From the NCBI GenBank assembly GCA_900142905.1, contig FSRV01000001.1, forward strand, positions 1,426,001-1,490,000: a stretch of 64,000 nucleotides of DNA, read 5' to 3'. A model generated the notes under the pieces. The model was not told where the DNA came from. It did no database searches and saw only the letters and a program-made list of their open reading frames with translations. Origin of the DNA: Burkholderia sp. GAS332. Its GTDB lineage: Bacteria > Pseudomonadota > Gammaproteobacteria > Burkholderiales > Burkholderiaceae. The stretch's first letter is position 1. Each line of letters starts with the position of its first letter. The translations under genes and the position numbers were made by a program. Positions 27,230 through 36,809 of the stretch are shown here, one piece after another.

Positions 27230-27708
27230 TTGAGTCAAGCTCAAGAAGAGCCGGACAAACGGGGGAGCGTTGCGCACCGCCCCCACGGTGCCAACACCCC
27301 CTTGGTTTCCCTGGCAGACCCATCCGCGACGCACGCAGTGCGGAGTGGGAGCTGATGAGCCCTTTGTCACTGACGCCGAAAGTGCGAGGACACGGATTCC
27401 AGATGCACCACTACCGTGGCTGCGCGGGGGACCCGCTTAGCAGGGGCTTCTAGCCGCTTTCTTTGCTTATCTTTCTTTGCGGCGGCAAAGAAAGTAAGTG
27501 CCGCCCCGCACAGGGGCAACACTAATAGACCACTAAGAAAACAAGGAAAGGCCAACGCCGCAGGCAAACAGACGAACAATCGCCCCGCAGTCAGACGCCT
27601 AAAAAAGGAGCAGACCAAAACCATAAAAACCCAAACTCCCGCTACGCGCACCAAAACATTGAGCTAAACTCAAAAAACGCCAAGCAAGCGCCAAGCACCG
27701 GAGACACG
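27230..27708. repeat. Burkholderia-type dispersed intergenic repeat
   Basis: About 480 bases without a convincing gene. The centre holds a perfect inverted repeat, CTTTCTTTGC (27471-27480) and GCAAAGAAAG (27485-27494), followed by AAGTGCCGCCCCGCACAGGGGC. I recall this motif and the spurious open frames it makes on both strands (LPLCGAALTFFAAAKK, CLSFFAAAKKVSAAPHR) from many Burkholderia intergenic regions. The right end is AT-rich and precedes the acyl-CoA synthetase, whose promoter is probably here. Confidence 0.6.
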
Positions 27709-29397
27709 ATGAACCTCAACGGCCAGACCTACGAATCGCTGACAGCCAACTTCGCCTGGCGAATCCCACCGCACTACAACATCGGCGTCGACGTCTGCGA
27801 CAAATGGGCCGACGGCTCGGGCCGTCTAGCCTTGATCTACGAAGACGCCGAAGGCAACCCCACCCGCTATACCTTCGACGAATTGAAGAGTTTGTCCGAC
27901 CGCTTCGCCAACGCGCTCCTCGCATCCGGCGCGCAACGAGGCGACCGCATCGGCATCTTCCTATCGCAGTCGATTGAAACGGCGATCGCCCACTTAGCCG
28001 CATACAAGGCCGGCATGGTAGCGGTGCCCCTCTTCGCGCTATTCGGCGTGGACGCAATCGAGCACCGCCTCAGCGACAGCGGCGCAGTCGCATTAATCAC
28101 CGACAACACCGGCGCACAAAAAATCGACGAAATCCGCAACGCGTTACCAGCACTGAGCAACATCTTCAACGTCGACATCGAAAGCGACAGCGACAGCAAC
28201 AAACAACAACCCGCAGCGCGCTCCTTCTGGCAGGCCCTAAACACCGCATCCGCCGCGTTCACCCCAGCCGATACTGCAGCAGACGACCCTGCAATCATCA
28301 TCTACACCTCCGGCACCACCGGCAAACCAAAAGGCGCCTTACACGCGCACCGTGTGCTGCTGGGCCACCTACCAGGTGTCGAACTATCCCAACAAGGCTT
28401 CCCCGCCCATGCCACACTGATGTGGACCCCCGCCGACTGGGCCTGGATCGGCGGCCTATTCGATGTCCTGCTGCCCTCCTGGCACCACGGCATCCCAGTA
28501 CTAGCGCGCCGCTTTGCAAAATTCGACGGCCACGCCGCCTTCGACCTGATGGCGCGTCACGCCGTCTCACACACATTCCTGCCGCCAACCGCGCTAAAAA
28601 TGATGCGCGGCGTCGAGCACCCCGACCGCTGGACGCTCGCACTACGCTCCGTGGCGAGCGGCGGCGAATCGCTTGGCGAGGAATTAATCGGCTGGGGACG
28701 TCAAGCACTGGGCGTGACGATCAACGAGTTCTACGGACAAACCGAATGCAACGTCGTGGTGTCGTCATGCGCGGCATTGTTCGAGCCGAGCTTCGGCGCG
28801 ATCGGCCGCGCGGTGCCAGGACATCATGTCGCGATCATCGACGCAAACGGCAACGAACTCCCGCAAGGCGCAATCGGCGATATCGCGGTAGCCGCCCCCG
28901 ACCCGGTCATGTTCCTCGGCTACTGGCGCAACGAGCCGGCAACGCGCGAAAAATTCCGCGGCAAGTATCTGGTCACCGGCGACCTGGGTACGCGCGACGC
29001 GGACGGCTTCATCCGCTTCGTCGGCCGGGGTGACGACGTGATCACGAGTGCCGGCTACCGGATCGGACCGGCTTCGATTGAAGACTCATTGCTGCGGCAT
29101 CCTGCGGTATCGATGGCCGCGGTGATCGGCGCGCCGGATCCCGAACGCACCGAAATCGTGATGGCGTTTGTGGTGTTGAATCCTGGTTTCATCGGCGACG
29201 AGGCCCTGGTGCGCGAGATTCAGCAGCATGTCAAAACGCGCCTCGCCGCACACGAATATCCGCGCGAGATCCGCTTCGTGGAAAGTCTGCCTCTGACCGC
29301 AACCGGCAAGGTGATTCGCAAAGCGTTGCGTGCGGAACTCGCGCACGATGCGGAGAATCCCACCGGAGGGAATCCGCCCACGCCGCATCGCCCGTGA
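27709..29397 (+). CDS. Acyl-CoA synthetase (AMP-forming)
   Basis: A 562-residue ANL-superfamily ligase that activates a carboxylic acid to its acyl-CoA via an acyl-adenylate. The P-loop motif YTSGTTGKPKGALHAHR is at about 200, the A5 motif is NEFYGQTECNVVVSSC, the A7 motif YLVTGDLGTRDADGFIRFVGR, and the C-terminal catalytic Lys lies in LPLTATGKVIRKALR. Overall it resembles medium-chain or short-chain acyl-CoA synthetases. A GGAG site precedes the ATG. The 5' half uses more CTA/TTA and ACC/GCA codons than its neighbours, possibly reflecting the adjoining repeat-rich DNA. Confidence 0.93.
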   Translation: MNLNGQTYESLTANFAWRIPPHYNIGVDVCDKWADGSGRLALIYEDAEGNPTRYTFDELKSLSDRFANALLASGAQRGDRIGIFLSQSIETAIAHLAAYKAGMVAVPLFALFGVDAIEHRLSDSGAVALITDNTGAQKIDEIRNALPALSNIFNVDIESDSDSNKQQPAARSFWQALNTASAAFTPADTAADDPAIIIYTSGTTGKPKGALHAHRVLLGHLPGVELSQQGFPAHATLMWTPADWAWIGGLFDVLLPSWHHGIPVLARRFAKFDGHAAFDLMARHAVSHTFLPPTALKMMRGVEHPDRWTLALRSVASGGESLGEELIGWGRQALGVTINEFYGQTECNVVVSSCAALFEPSFGAIGRAVPGHHVAIIDANGNELPQGAIGDIAVAAPDPVMFLGYWRNEPATREKFRGKYLVTGDLGTRDADGFIRFVGRGDDVITSAGYRIGPASIEDSLLRHPAVSMAAVIGAPDPERTEIVMAFVVLNPGFIGDEALVREIQQHVKTRLAAHEYPREIRFVESLPLTATGKVIRKALRAELAHDAENPTGGNPPTPHRP

Positions 29398-29457
29398 ATG
29401 CGGCCGGATTCGCATGCTACGATGCTTCGCTCGTTGAGAAAAACGTCGGAGACATAG

Positions 29458-29838
29458 ATGCGCCCAGAGAGTGCCGCCCGTTTCGATGAACAGTTTGCGC
29501 CGCGCATTGCCGAGGCGATCGCCGCCTGTTTCGCCACCACGGTGCATACCGAAGTGCTGCCTTACGGTGGCCATGGGCATCCCACGCGCGTGCGGATTCA
29601 TGCAACGCCGATCGAAGACCTGCGTCACTATCCGCATCCGTTGAATCTGTTTCTGACGTGGGACAGCGACGAGATCGAGCGGCTGATGGGGGCGGAAGGG
29701 CCGGCGCGCTTCGCCGGCTATCTGGCGGCATTGCCGCGCAAACTCGAAGCGTGGCGCCATGTGCGCGAACTGGATTTTGTCTCGCACACGCAGGCCGAGC
29801 CGTCGGTATTACTCGGCGGCCTCGACTTCGGGTCTTAG
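29458..29838 (+). CDS. Conserved hypothetical protein, DUF5594-like
   Basis: A 126-residue soluble protein. It has no signal peptide, membrane segment or cysteine. The central [34 protein letters not shown] and the C-terminal LLGGLDFGS look strongly conserved in Burkholderia proteins that I tentatively place in DUF5594. A GGAGAC site precedes the ATG. It lies 60 bases after the acyl-CoA synthetase and overlaps the stop of the convergent chemoreceptor by four bases. No function is known to me. Confidence 0.75.
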   Translation: MRPESAARFDEQFAPRIAEAIAACFATTVHTEVLPYGGHGHPTRVRIHATPIEDLRHYPHPLNLFLTWDSDEIERLMGAEGPARFAGYLAALPRKLEAWRHVRELDFVSHTQAEPSVLLGGLDFGS

Positions 29839-31418
29839 GACACCGCCGCGCCGATCCGGAAGAAGCTCACGCTTTGCACCAGACCCGATGCCTTGCTCTG
29901 CACCGCATCGGCAGCCGCGGCCGCTTGCTCCACCAACGCCGCATTGCTCTGCGTCACCTGATCCATCTGCGTGACCGCATCGTTCACTTCCGCAATGCCC
30001 GCTGCCTGATCGACGCTGGCGGTCGCGATCGCCTCGACGATGCGCGTCACGCTGCCCGCGCTTTGCACCACGCCGTCCATCGTATTGCTCGCGTGGTTGA
30101 TCAGCTGCGTGCCGGCGTCGATCGTGGCAACCGACTCGCGAATCAGTGCCTTGATCTCGCGCGCGGCATCGGCCGAGCGTTGCGCGAGACTGCGCACTTC
30201 GCTCGCGACGACCGCGAAGCCGCGCCCTTGCGTGCCGGCACGCGCCGCTTCAACGGCGGCGTTGAGGGCCAGAATGTTGGTCTGCGCGGCAATCGCTTCG
30301 ACCACGGCGATGATATCGACGATGCGCTTGGACGCCGCGTTGATCTGGCCCATTGTGCGCACCGCGTCGCTCATCACGGCGCCGCCGTCGCGCGCTGCTT
30401 GCGCAGCGGTTTGTGCGAGCGAGGTGGCTTCGCGGGCGTTGCTGGCGTTGCGCTGAACCGAGTCGGTGAAATGCTGCATCGACGCGGCGGTTTCTTCCAG
30501 CGAGGCGGCCTGTTGCTCGGTGCGCGCCGACAGGTCGAGGTTGCCCGCGGCGATTTCCTGCGTCGCTGAAGAGATGGTGTGCGCGCCTTCGCGAATCTCG
30601 CTGACGATATGGCGCAAGCGCTGGTTCATGTCATTGAGCGCGACCAGCAACTGGCCGGTCTCGTCGCGGCTCACCACGACGACATCGGCGCGCAGATCGC
30701 CCGCTGCAACCGCTTGCGCGACCCCCACCGCCTGCCTGACCGGCAACGTGATGCTGCGGCTCAGGAACCAGATCGCGAAGGTGCCCACACCGAGCGAGCC
30801 GATCACGACCGACAGCAGCAGCGTGCAGGCGAGCGTATACGCGCGTTCCGCGGCCTCGCTCGTGCGCACGTTGGAGTCTTGCGCCTGCTGCATCACCGAG
30901 GCGACGATGTCGTCGATAGCGGCGGTCGGCGCGCGGTCGATCCCTTTGACCAGACCGTCGACGACGTGCGCCGTATTCGGATCGGCCGCGTCGTAGTGCT
31001 TGAGCGCCTCGAGGTAGCTGTCCTGCAACGAGGCGTGGGTGGCGAGCGCCTTGTCGACGCCGTCCACGTTGGCGCCAAGTGCATTCAACTGATCTTTCAG
31101 TCGTAGCAGGGCAGCGTGTGTCGTGCCGCTTTCCTTGCTGAAGGCGTCGCGGTACTTGGTGAGCGAAGCGGGATCAGCGCCGCGCAGCAACAGGTCCTTC
31201 CATTCCTGCACCTGCTTCTTGAATTCGACCTGCGCGACGCGTGCGGTGTCGGCGGCTTGCGCATACTGGCTGAGCGTTTGCGCGGACTGAATTTGCAGCG
31301 CATGCGTATTGGACAAGGCATGCCAACCTTCGAGACCCACCACCATCGTGGCGGCGAGCAGCACAGCGCCGAGCAGCGCCAACTTAACGGCGATCTTCAG
31401 ATTTCTATAGAACGTCAC
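29835..31418 (-). CDS. Methyl-accepting chemotaxis protein (four-helix-bundle sensor)
   Basis: Chemoreceptor of 527 residues. TM1 is at about 10-30, a periplasmic helical-bundle sensor at about 35-190 ([37 protein letters not shown]), TM2 at about 193-215, then HAMP and the signalling hairpin with the conserved tip [30 protein letters not shown]. The start is a GTG at 31418 with AAGGAA upstream. No C-terminal CheR-binding pentapeptide is present. It is 21 bases downstream of another chemoreceptor on the same strand, so the pair is probably cotranscribed. The ligand is unknown. Confidence 0.93.
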   Translation of the reverse strand: MTFYRNLKIAVKLALLGAVLLAATMVVGLEGWHALSNTHALQIQSAQTLSQYAQAADTARVAQVEFKKQVQEWKDLLLRGADPASLTKYRDAFSKESGTTHAALLRLKDQLNALGANVDGVDKALATHASLQDSYLEALKHYDAADPNTAHVVDGLVKGIDRAPTAAIDDIVASVMQQAQDSNVRTSEAAERAYTLACTLLLSVVIGSLGVGTFAIWFLSRSITLPVRQAVGVAQAVAAGDLRADVVVVSRDETGQLLVALNDMNQRLRHIVSEIREGAHTISSATQEIAAGNLDLSARTEQQAASLEETAASMQHFTDSVQRNASNAREATSLAQTAAQAARDGGAVMSDAVRTMGQINAASKRIVDIIAVVEAIAAQTNILALNAAVEAARAGTQGRGFAVVASEVRSLAQRSADAAREIKALIRESVATIDAGTQLINHASNTMDGVVQSAGSVTRIVEAIATASVDQAAGIAEVNDAVTQMDQVTQSNAALVEQAAAAADAVQSKASGLVQSVSFFRIGAAVS

Positions 31419-31439
31419 TACGATTTCCTTTGGCGAACC

Positions 31440-33239
31440 TTAGTCCAGCTTGAATTGCGTCACAGCACTGGCGAGACTCACGGCCTGGCTTTGCAACGCG
31501 GCGGCAGCCGCTGTGGATTCCTCGACCAACGCGGCGTTCTGCTGAACCATTTCATCCAGTTGGCTGACCGCGCGGTTCACCTCCTGAATCCCGCGTGTTT
31601 GCTCGTTGGCCGCTTGGGTGATTTCGGAAATGATGGTCGTGACATTGGCGACGTTGCTGACGATCTCCGTCATCGTCGCGCCGGCCTGGCGCACCTGGCC
31701 CGAACCGGAGGTCACGCTCGCCACGGTCGATTCGATCAGCGCCTTGATTTCCTTCGCCGCCTGCGCGCTGCGTTGCGCGAGGCTGCGCACTTCGCCGGCC
31801 ACCACCGCGAAGCCGCGGCCCTGTTCGCCGGCACGTGCCGCTTCCACCGCGGCGTTCAACGCGAGAATGTTGGTCTGGAACGCGATACCGTCGATCACGC
31901 CGATGATGTCGGAGATCTTCACCGACGCATGTTCGATCTCGCTCATCGTCGTAATCACTTCGGAGATCACCACGCCGCCGCGCGAGGCGACTTGCGATGC
32001 GGACACGGCCCTATCGTCGGCCTGCTTCGCGGCGCTGGCCGATTGCGTGACCGTCGAGGTGATTTCTTCCATCGACGCCGCAGTCTGTTGCAGGCTGGCC
32101 GCCGCGGATTCGGTGCGGCCCGACAGATCGACGTTGCCCGCAGCGATTTCATTGGCGGCCACGCGCACCGATTCGCTGGCATCGCGAATCTGACGCATCA
32201 CGTGGCTGAGTTTGTCGATGAAGGTGTTGAACGAGCGCGCGATCTGCGCGACTTCGTCGTTGCCGACGGCCGGCAGACGTTGTGTCAGATCGCCTTCGCC
32301 CGAGCCGATCGCGTCCATCGCATCGCGCACTTTCGACAGGCGCTGGAACGACACGGCGGTGACCGCGGCCACGATTGCGGCGGCGATGGCGGCGATCACG
32401 ATCAAGGCGATCACGGAAGCGGTTAACAGCGATCGCATGCCGGCCGTTGCTTCCGATTTGTCGAGCGCGACGACCGCATACCAGTCCGTGCCGGGAATGG
32501 CTTCGGCGCGCAGCAGCTTCGTGCTGCCGCTCACGTCGACCTCGACCGGGTGCTCGGCGCTGAAGAGCGCGGCCAGCTTGTCGCCGGTAAGCGCGGGGGC
32601 GAGGTCCGATACCGGCTTCAAGGTCAGTTTGGCGTCCGGGTGCGCGACGATATGGCCACTCGCGTCGATCAACATGCCGAAGCTCGCGGGCGTTGGGTGA
32701 ATCGCCGTGACGTTGGCAATCACGCTGTCCATGGTGACGTCGCCGGACACCACGCCTTTCACCACGCCATCGCGTACCACAGGCGCGGCGAACGCGACCA
32801 CCAGCTTGCCCGTACCCACGTCCACGTATGGCGGCGTGACCACCGGCTTGCCGGCAGCGGCGGCCTGCTTGTACCAGGGGCGGCCGGTCGGATCGTAGTC
32901 GGGCGGAATGCCGGTCGGGTCGGAGAACTTCGCGGTCTTGTCCGCGTAGCCGACATACACGTTGGTGAACTTGCCGGCTGCCGCGATCTGCTTCAATGCG
33001 GCGGACGGATCGGGTTGCAGCACCGCGTCCTGCAGCGAGTTGATCATCTGACTATTGGTGGCGATCCAGTCTTCGATACCGTCTGCATGACCGCTTTCGA
33101 CAGCGTTCAAGCTGCTTTCAATGGCATCGGCGTTGTACGAGTTGGCGACGACATAGTTGAGAACCGCGTTAGCAGCGAGCGCAACCACAACGATGGCGAC
33201 GCACAGGGCGACGATGCGCGCGCGAATGGAGGAGAACAT
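31440..33239 (-). CDS. Methyl-accepting chemotaxis protein with dCache sensor domain
   Basis: Chemoreceptor of 599 residues. TM1 is at about 9-30. The periplasmic double-Cache domain at about 35-270 includes [42 protein letters not shown], typical of dCACHE_1 receptors for amino acids or organic acids. TM2 is at about 275-300, followed by HAMP and the cytoplasmic hairpin tip [40 protein letters not shown]. It heads the two-receptor unit. The nearby amino acid and organic acid transport genes suggest the class of attractant, but this is only inference. Confidence 0.94.
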   Translation of the reverse strand: MFSSIRARIVALCVAIVVVALAANAVLNYVVANSYNADAIESSLNAVESGHADGIEDWIATNSQMINSLQDAVLQPDPSAALKQIAAAGKFTNVYVGYADKTAKFSDPTGIPPDYDPTGRPWYKQAAAAGKPVVTPPYVDVGTGKLVVAFAAPVVRDGVVKGVVSGDVTMDSVIANVTAIHPTPASFGMLIDASGHIVAHPDAKLTLKPVSDLAPALTGDKLAALFSAEHPVEVDVSGSTKLLRAEAIPGTDWYAVVALDKSEATAGMRSLLTASVIALIVIAAIAAAIVAAVTAVSFQRLSKVRDAMDAIGSGEGDLTQRLPAVGNDEVAQIARSFNTFIDKLSHVMRQIRDASESVRVAANEIAAGNVDLSGRTESAAASLQQTAASMEEITSTVTQSASAAKQADDRAVSASQVASRGGVVISEVITTMSEIEHASVKISDIIGVIDGIAFQTNILALNAAVEAARAGEQGRGFAVVAGEVRSLAQRSAQAAKEIKALIESTVASVTSGSGQVRQAGATMTEIVSNVANVTTIISEITQAANEQTRGIQEVNRAVSQLDEMVQQNAALVEESTAAAAALQSQAVSLASAVTQFKLD

Positions 33240-33535
33240 GTTGGGAGTCTTTCGGAGTAAGCAGTGAGCCGTAGTCGGTGAGGCGGGGGCCTCATACCCG
33301 TATACGGCGCGGGCAGGGGGGACTTGAGCGGGGAATGCTTACAGTTTGGGACGCTTGCCGGGAAAGCCGCCTGTGGCGGCGCGCCGCGATGCGACACACT
33401 TTTTCTTCCGAAGCGGCTTTTTCAATAGATGCCGAAACAGCCGTTCTGCAACGGACTGCAGGGCGCTGTATTTGTATGACAATAACGGTGGGTACGGCGC
33501 GATGTGACGCTATATGCCGATGCGCACAGATGGTT
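33240..33535. other. Intergenic region between chemoreceptor and MocR genes
   Basis: A 296-base gap between the upstream end of a minus-strand gene and the downstream end of another. Short open frames cross it but none looks coding. I see no clear flagellar sigma-28 promoter, terminator or repeat in it. Confidence 0.5.
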
Positions 33536-34927
33536 TCACATCATTGGAGAATGCAGATGATGCGGATGGTCGAGTGTCTCGCCCACGATGCGCAGCGCCT
33601 CTTCGCATTCGTCGCGCGTCTTTGAGCCACCGAGGCACACGCGCATTGCGTTCGGCGGATTGCCGTCGGTGGAAAACGCCGCACCGGCGACGGCGGCGAT
33701 ACCCTGATTGCGCAGTTGCAATGCGAGTTCGGAAGCGCTCCAGCCGCTTTCTACCGGTACCGGCAACCACAGATGAAAGCCGTCCGGATGGGCTTCGTAA
33801 GGCCACGCTTCGAGCATGCGCGATGCAATCGCCTGGCGTGAGCGCGATTCATTGCGGATCGCATTGAGCATATCGAGCGCGGTGCCGTCGACGATCCATT
33901 GTGTCGCGAGCATGACCGTGAACGGACTCGCCATCACCGTTGTCGCGCGCAACGCGCCGGCGAGGCGCTGCGTTTGCCTGGCAGTCGGCGCATGCAGATG
34001 CGCGACCCGCAAGCCTGCGCCGAGGCTCTTCGATAGGCCCGTCACGTAGTAGGTCAGTTCGGGCGCGAAGCTCGCGAGTGCATCGGGCGCGCTCTGGGGC
34101 AGCATCGCGTATGCATCGTCTTCGATGATCGGGACGCTGTAGCGCAACGCGACGTCGGCGAGCGCCTCACGCCGTTTGCGCGTGAGCGTTAGCGTGCTGG
34201 GGTTCTGCAACGTCGGATTGCAATAGAACGCGTTCGGCTTGTCGGTCTTGCAGAGCGCTTCGAAGGCGTGCGCGAGCGGGCCTTCGTCGTCGCGCGGCAG
34301 GGCTTGCAGACGTACGCCGAGTTGCGCGGCGATCGCCTTGATGCCGGGGTAAGCAAGCGAGTCGAGACCGATCGTGCCGCCGGGCCGTGCCAACTGCGAG
34401 ACGAGCGCTACCAGCGCGCTATGAATGCCGGGGCACACCAGCACGTTCTGCGCGTCGCAATGCGGCACGCGACGCTTCAGCCATTCGGCGCCCGCGTCCT
34501 TGTCGGCGGCCGAACCGCCGAAGTCCTGATAACGCAGCAACTGATAGGGATCGCTGCCGCTCATCAGGCGAGCCGCCGAGTCGCGCAAACGCGCGGCGTA
34601 GTCGGGTGGCTCCGGTGGCGTGTTCATCGACATCTCGATGCTGCTGCCGCCGGTCAGCGGCAAGGTCGCGGTACGGCCACGCACGAAGGTGCCGCTGCCG
34701 GCGCGTGAATCGAGCAGGCCGCGCTTGCGCGCTTCCGCATATGCGCGCGCCACCGTCGTGTAGTTCAGCGCGAGTTCTTCGGCGAGATCGCGCAGTCCCG
34801 GCAAGCGGTCGCGCGGACGCAGGCGGCCGGTAGCGAGATCCTCTTCGATCAGATCGGGAATCGCGAGGTAGGCCGGCTTGCGGATGTCGGCGAGGCGTTT
34901 GATCCAGTGATGTGTCGGGCTGCTCAT
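33536..34927 (-). CDS. MocR-type regulator (GntR helix-turn-helix fused to aminotransferase fold)
   Basis: A 463-residue protein of the MocR/GabR subfamily. The N-terminal GntR winged helix is at about 15-80 (YLAIPDLIEEDLATGRLRPRDRLPGLRDLAEELALNYTTVARAYAEA). The C-terminal fold-type I aminotransferase domain runs from about 100 to the end, with the PLP-Schiff-base segment YVTGLSKSLGAGLRV. I chose the ATG at 34927; the open frame continues about 150 residues upstream across the control region and was rejected. It is divergent from the Nit1C operon and is likely its regulator. Published Nit1C clusters that I recall have a sigma-54 activator (NitA) here, so this is a variation. Confidence 0.92.
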   Translation of the reverse strand: MSSPTHHWIKRLADIRKPAYLAIPDLIEEDLATGRLRPRDRLPGLRDLAEELALNYTTVARAYAEARKRGLLDSRAGSGTFVRGRTATLPLTGGSSIEMSMNTPPEPPDYAARLRDSAARLMSGSDPYQLLRYQDFGGSAADKDAGAEWLKRRVPHCDAQNVLVCPGIHSALVALVSQLARPGGTIGLDSLAYPGIKAIAAQLGVRLQALPRDDEGPLAHAFEALCKTDKPNAFYCNPTLQNPSTLTLTRKRREALADVALRYSVPIIEDDAYAMLPQSAPDALASFAPELTYYVTGLSKSLGAGLRVAHLHAPTARQTQRLAGALRATTVMASPFTVMLATQWIVDGTALDMLNAIRNESRSRQAIASRMLEAWPYEAHPDGFHLWLPVPVESGWSASELALQLRNQGIAAVAGAAFSTDGNPPNAMRVCLGGSKTRDECEEALRIVGETLDHPHHLHSPMM

Positions 34928-34957
34928 TGATAGCCTTTGGCTGGAGGTTAAGACCAC

Positions 34958-34992
34958 TGATCGGATTGAAATGCAATCAATGATCGGATTGA
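34958..34992. promoter_or_regulatory. Direct repeats, probable MocR autoregulatory site
   Basis: TGATCGGATTGA occurs at 34958-34969 and again at 34981-34992, 23 bases apart start to start (about two helical turns). The first copy lies 30 bases upstream of the MocR start codon. Direct-repeat operators are known for the MocR member GabR. Confidence 0.6.
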
Positions 34993-35043
34993 TCGTCCGT
35001 GGTGAATGAGTGCACCACGCCGGCACGTCTCTATCGGCAAACC

Positions 35044-35058
35044 GCACATGGCTGGTGC
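35044..35058. promoter_or_regulatory. NtrC-type enhancer site
   Basis: GCACATGGCTGGTGC has the GCAC-N7-GTGC architecture of NtrC-binding sites. Its centre is about 150 bases upstream of the sigma-54 promoter, a normal enhancer distance. Confidence 0.5.
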
Positions 35059-35164
35059 GATATCGCGGGGTTGAGGGCGATTGCTCACCATGCCCCGGCT
35101 CTATGCAAGCTTCGCGCCAAAAAATTTCGAGTCGCATGTCGAATCGAGACCGAATTGATTGCTG

Positions 35165-35192
35165 ATTGATCGCATTTACGTGGGCGATCAAT
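35165..35192. promoter_or_regulatory. Perfect inverted repeat abutting the sigma-54 promoter
   Basis: ATTGATCGC (35165-35173) and GCGATCAAT (35184-35192) are perfect 9-base arms with a 10-base spacer. The right arm overlaps the first base of the -24 element. The arms share their core with the direct repeats near mocR. Confidence 0.65.
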
Positions 35193-35207
35193 GGCACGGC
35201 CGTTGCA
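35192..35207 (+). promoter_or_regulatory. Sigma-54 promoter of the Nit1C operon
   Basis: TGGCACGGCCGTTGCA matches the sigma-54 consensus (TGGCACG-N4-TTGCA), with GG and GC exactly 10 bases apart. The expected transcription start is near 35218, and the first gene starts at 35273. Confidence 0.85.
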
Positions 35208-35272
35208 TTAGGAGAAGCGCGCACCCATTGAACGCGCCATCTTTTACTTAGCAAACCTGATCGGAGAGTGTC

Positions 35273-35755
35273 ATGCCAGCCGTCAACAAACCGCTGCATC
35301 AAAAAGGCGATTACCTTGTCGACTACGAAGAGAAAGTCTTCGAAGACGTGAAGGCTGAACCGGGCGAGAAAGCGCTCGTCACATTTCATACGGTCGCGTT
35401 CGAAGGTTCGATCGGCTTCGTCAATTTACTGCAGGCCACGCGTTTGCAACGCAAGGGCTTCGAAACGTCAGTGCTGCTTTACGGGCCGGGTGTCACGCTT
35501 GGGTTGCAACGCGGCTTTCCAACGCTCGGCGATGAAGCATTCCCCGGCCATCTGAATTTCAACAAGCAACTGATGAAGTTCATGGAAGAGGGCGGCAAGG
35601 TGTACGCCTGCCGCTTCGCGCTGCAGGCCCTGTATGGACACGGCGAGGCCTCGCTGATCGAAGGCATCCGCCCGATCAGTCCGCTCGACGTGCTCGATAT
35701 CCAGTTGCTTCATCGCAAGGACAACGCGCTGATCATCCACACGTGGACGGTCTGA
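35273..35755 (+). CDS. nitB: MSMEG_0572/Sll0783-family nitrogen starvation response protein
   Basis: A 160-residue protein that starts Nit1C clusters in widely separated bacteria; the symbol follows the Nit1C naming as I recall it. Sequence blocks such as [35 protein letters not shown] and [11 protein letters not shown] suggest a DsrE-like small alpha/beta fold, though this is by eye. It contains one Cys (ACRFALQA). A GGAG site precedes the ATG, and the gene is 55 bases downstream of the predicted sigma-54 start point. Its biochemical role is unknown. Linkage to the nitrilase 19 bases downstream is invariant in this cluster type. Confidence 0.88.
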   Translation: MPAVNKPLHQKGDYLVDYEEKVFEDVKAEPGEKALVTFHTVAFEGSIGFVNLLQATRLQRKGFETSVLLYGPGVTLGLQRGFPTLGDEAFPGHLNFNKQLMKFMEEGGKVYACRFALQALYGHGEASLIEGIRPISPLDVLDIQLLHRKDNALIIHTWTV

Positions 35756-35774
35756 CGAGAGGCGGGTGACCACT

Positions 35775-36809
35775 ATGTCCGACAAACGCATCGTGCGGGC
35801 CGCCGCAGTCCAGATCGCACCGGACTTCGAACGCAGCGGCGGCACCCTCGAGAAGGTCTGCGAGGCCATCGGGAAAGCGGCGCGCGAAGGCGTGCAGTTA
35901 ATCGTATTTCCCGAAACCTTCGTGCCGTACTACCCGTACTTTTCTTTCGTGCGCCCGCCGGTTGCTTCCGGCGCCGATCACATGAAGCTCTACGAGGAAG
36001 CCGTGATCGTGCCGGGCCCGGTGACGCAAGCGGTGGCCGAACGGGCGCGTTTGCATCAGATGGTGGTCGTGCTCGGCGTCAACGAGCGCGATCACGGCAG
36101 CCTCTACAACACACAGTTGATCTTCGATGTGGACGGCCAATTGGTGCTCAAGCGCCGCAAGATCACGCCGACGTTTCACGAACGGATGATCTGGGGCCAG
36201 GGCGACGCGGCCGGTTTGAAAGTCGCGCAAACGGCGGTGGCGCGCGTCGGCGCGCTCGCCTGCTGGGAGCATTACAACCCGCTCGCGCGCTATGCCCTGA
36301 TGACGCAGCACGAAGAGATTCATTGCAGTCAGTTTCCCGGCTCGCTGGTGGGTCCGATCTTCGCCGACCAGATCGAGGTGACGATCCGGCATCACGCGCT
36401 GGAGTCGGGTTGCTTCGTGGTCAATGCAACGGGCTGGCTAAGCGAAGCGCAGATTGCGTCGGTGACGTCCGATCCGAATTTGCAGAAAGCGCTGCGCGGC
36501 GGCTGCAATACCGCGATCGTGTCGCCTGAAGGACAGCATCTGGCCCAACCGCTGCGTGAGGGCGAGGGCATGGTGATTGCCGATCTCGACATGAGTTTGA
36601 TCACCAAACGCAAGCGCATGATGGATTCGGTCGGCCACTACGCGCGGCCTGAATTGCTGAGTCTTGCGATCAACCGGCGGCCGGCGGAAACCGTCGCGCC
36701 GATGCCGGCCTGGTCCAGTGCGTCGAGCACGGGTTTCAATTCAAACGAGGGATGGCGCGATGAACTCCAGCGAGACACTGTCGGCAGCGAGCCGGCAATT
36801 GATGACTGA
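35775..36809 (+). CDS. nitC: Nit1-type nitrilase
   Basis: Carbon-nitrogen hydrolase of the nitrilase superfamily, branch Nit1, 344 residues. The catalytic triad is visible: Glu47 in [14 protein letters not shown], Lys129 in [15 protein letters not shown], and Cys163 in [16 protein letters not shown]. It should convert a nitrile to a carboxylic acid and ammonia in the cytosol. Cluster genetics in Pseudomonas tie this nitrilase to growth on cyanide as nitrogen source, so the true nitrile may be a cyanide-derived or cyanogenic adduct. I used the ATG at 35775 rather than the GTG three codons earlier. The end overlaps the radical SAM gene by 50 bases. Confidence 0.93.
   Translation: MSDKRIVRAAAVQIAPDFERSGGTLEKVCEAIGKAAREGVQLIVFPETFVPYYPYFSFVRPPVASGADHMKLYEEAVIVPGPVTQAVAERARLHQMVVVLGVNERDHGSLYNTQLIFDVDGQLVLKRRKITPTFHERMIWGQGDAAGLKVAQTAVARVGALACWEHYNPLARYALMTQHEEIHCSQFPGSLVGPIFADQIEVTIRHHALESGCFVVNATGWLSEAQIASVTSDPNLQKALRGGCNTAIVSPEGQHLAQPLREGEGMVIADLDMSLITKRKRMMDSVGHYARPELLSLAINRRPAETVAPMPAWSSASSTGFNSNEGWRDELQRDTVGSEPAIDD

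Larger units (their letters stand above)
34928..35272. promoter_or_regulatory. Divergent control region, MocR / Nit1C
   Basis: 345 bases without a gene, holding the sites annotated separately: direct repeats near mocR, an NtrC-type site, an inverted repeat and a sigma-54 promoter. The GATTGATCG core recurs at 34987-34995, at 35164-35172 and inverted at 35185-35192. Confidence 0.75.

Noticed and set aside
27416..27667. 83-residue open frame and its antisense partner in the repeat region
   Set aside because: Both are translations of what I recognise as a dispersed Burkholderia intergenic repeat, not conserved proteins.
31116..32426. 436-residue open frame opposite the chemoreceptors
   Set aside because: Antisense shadow with His/Arg/Gly bias; the chemoreceptor frames on the other strand have full domain structure.
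35011..35026. Second NtrC-like site TGCACCACGCCGGCAC
   Set aside because: The left half fits but the right half has GCAC instead of GTGC; only half a site.
33536..35389. 617-residue version of the MocR protein reaching into nitB
   Set aside because: The extra residues cross the divergent control region and the nitB start; homology begins at 34927.
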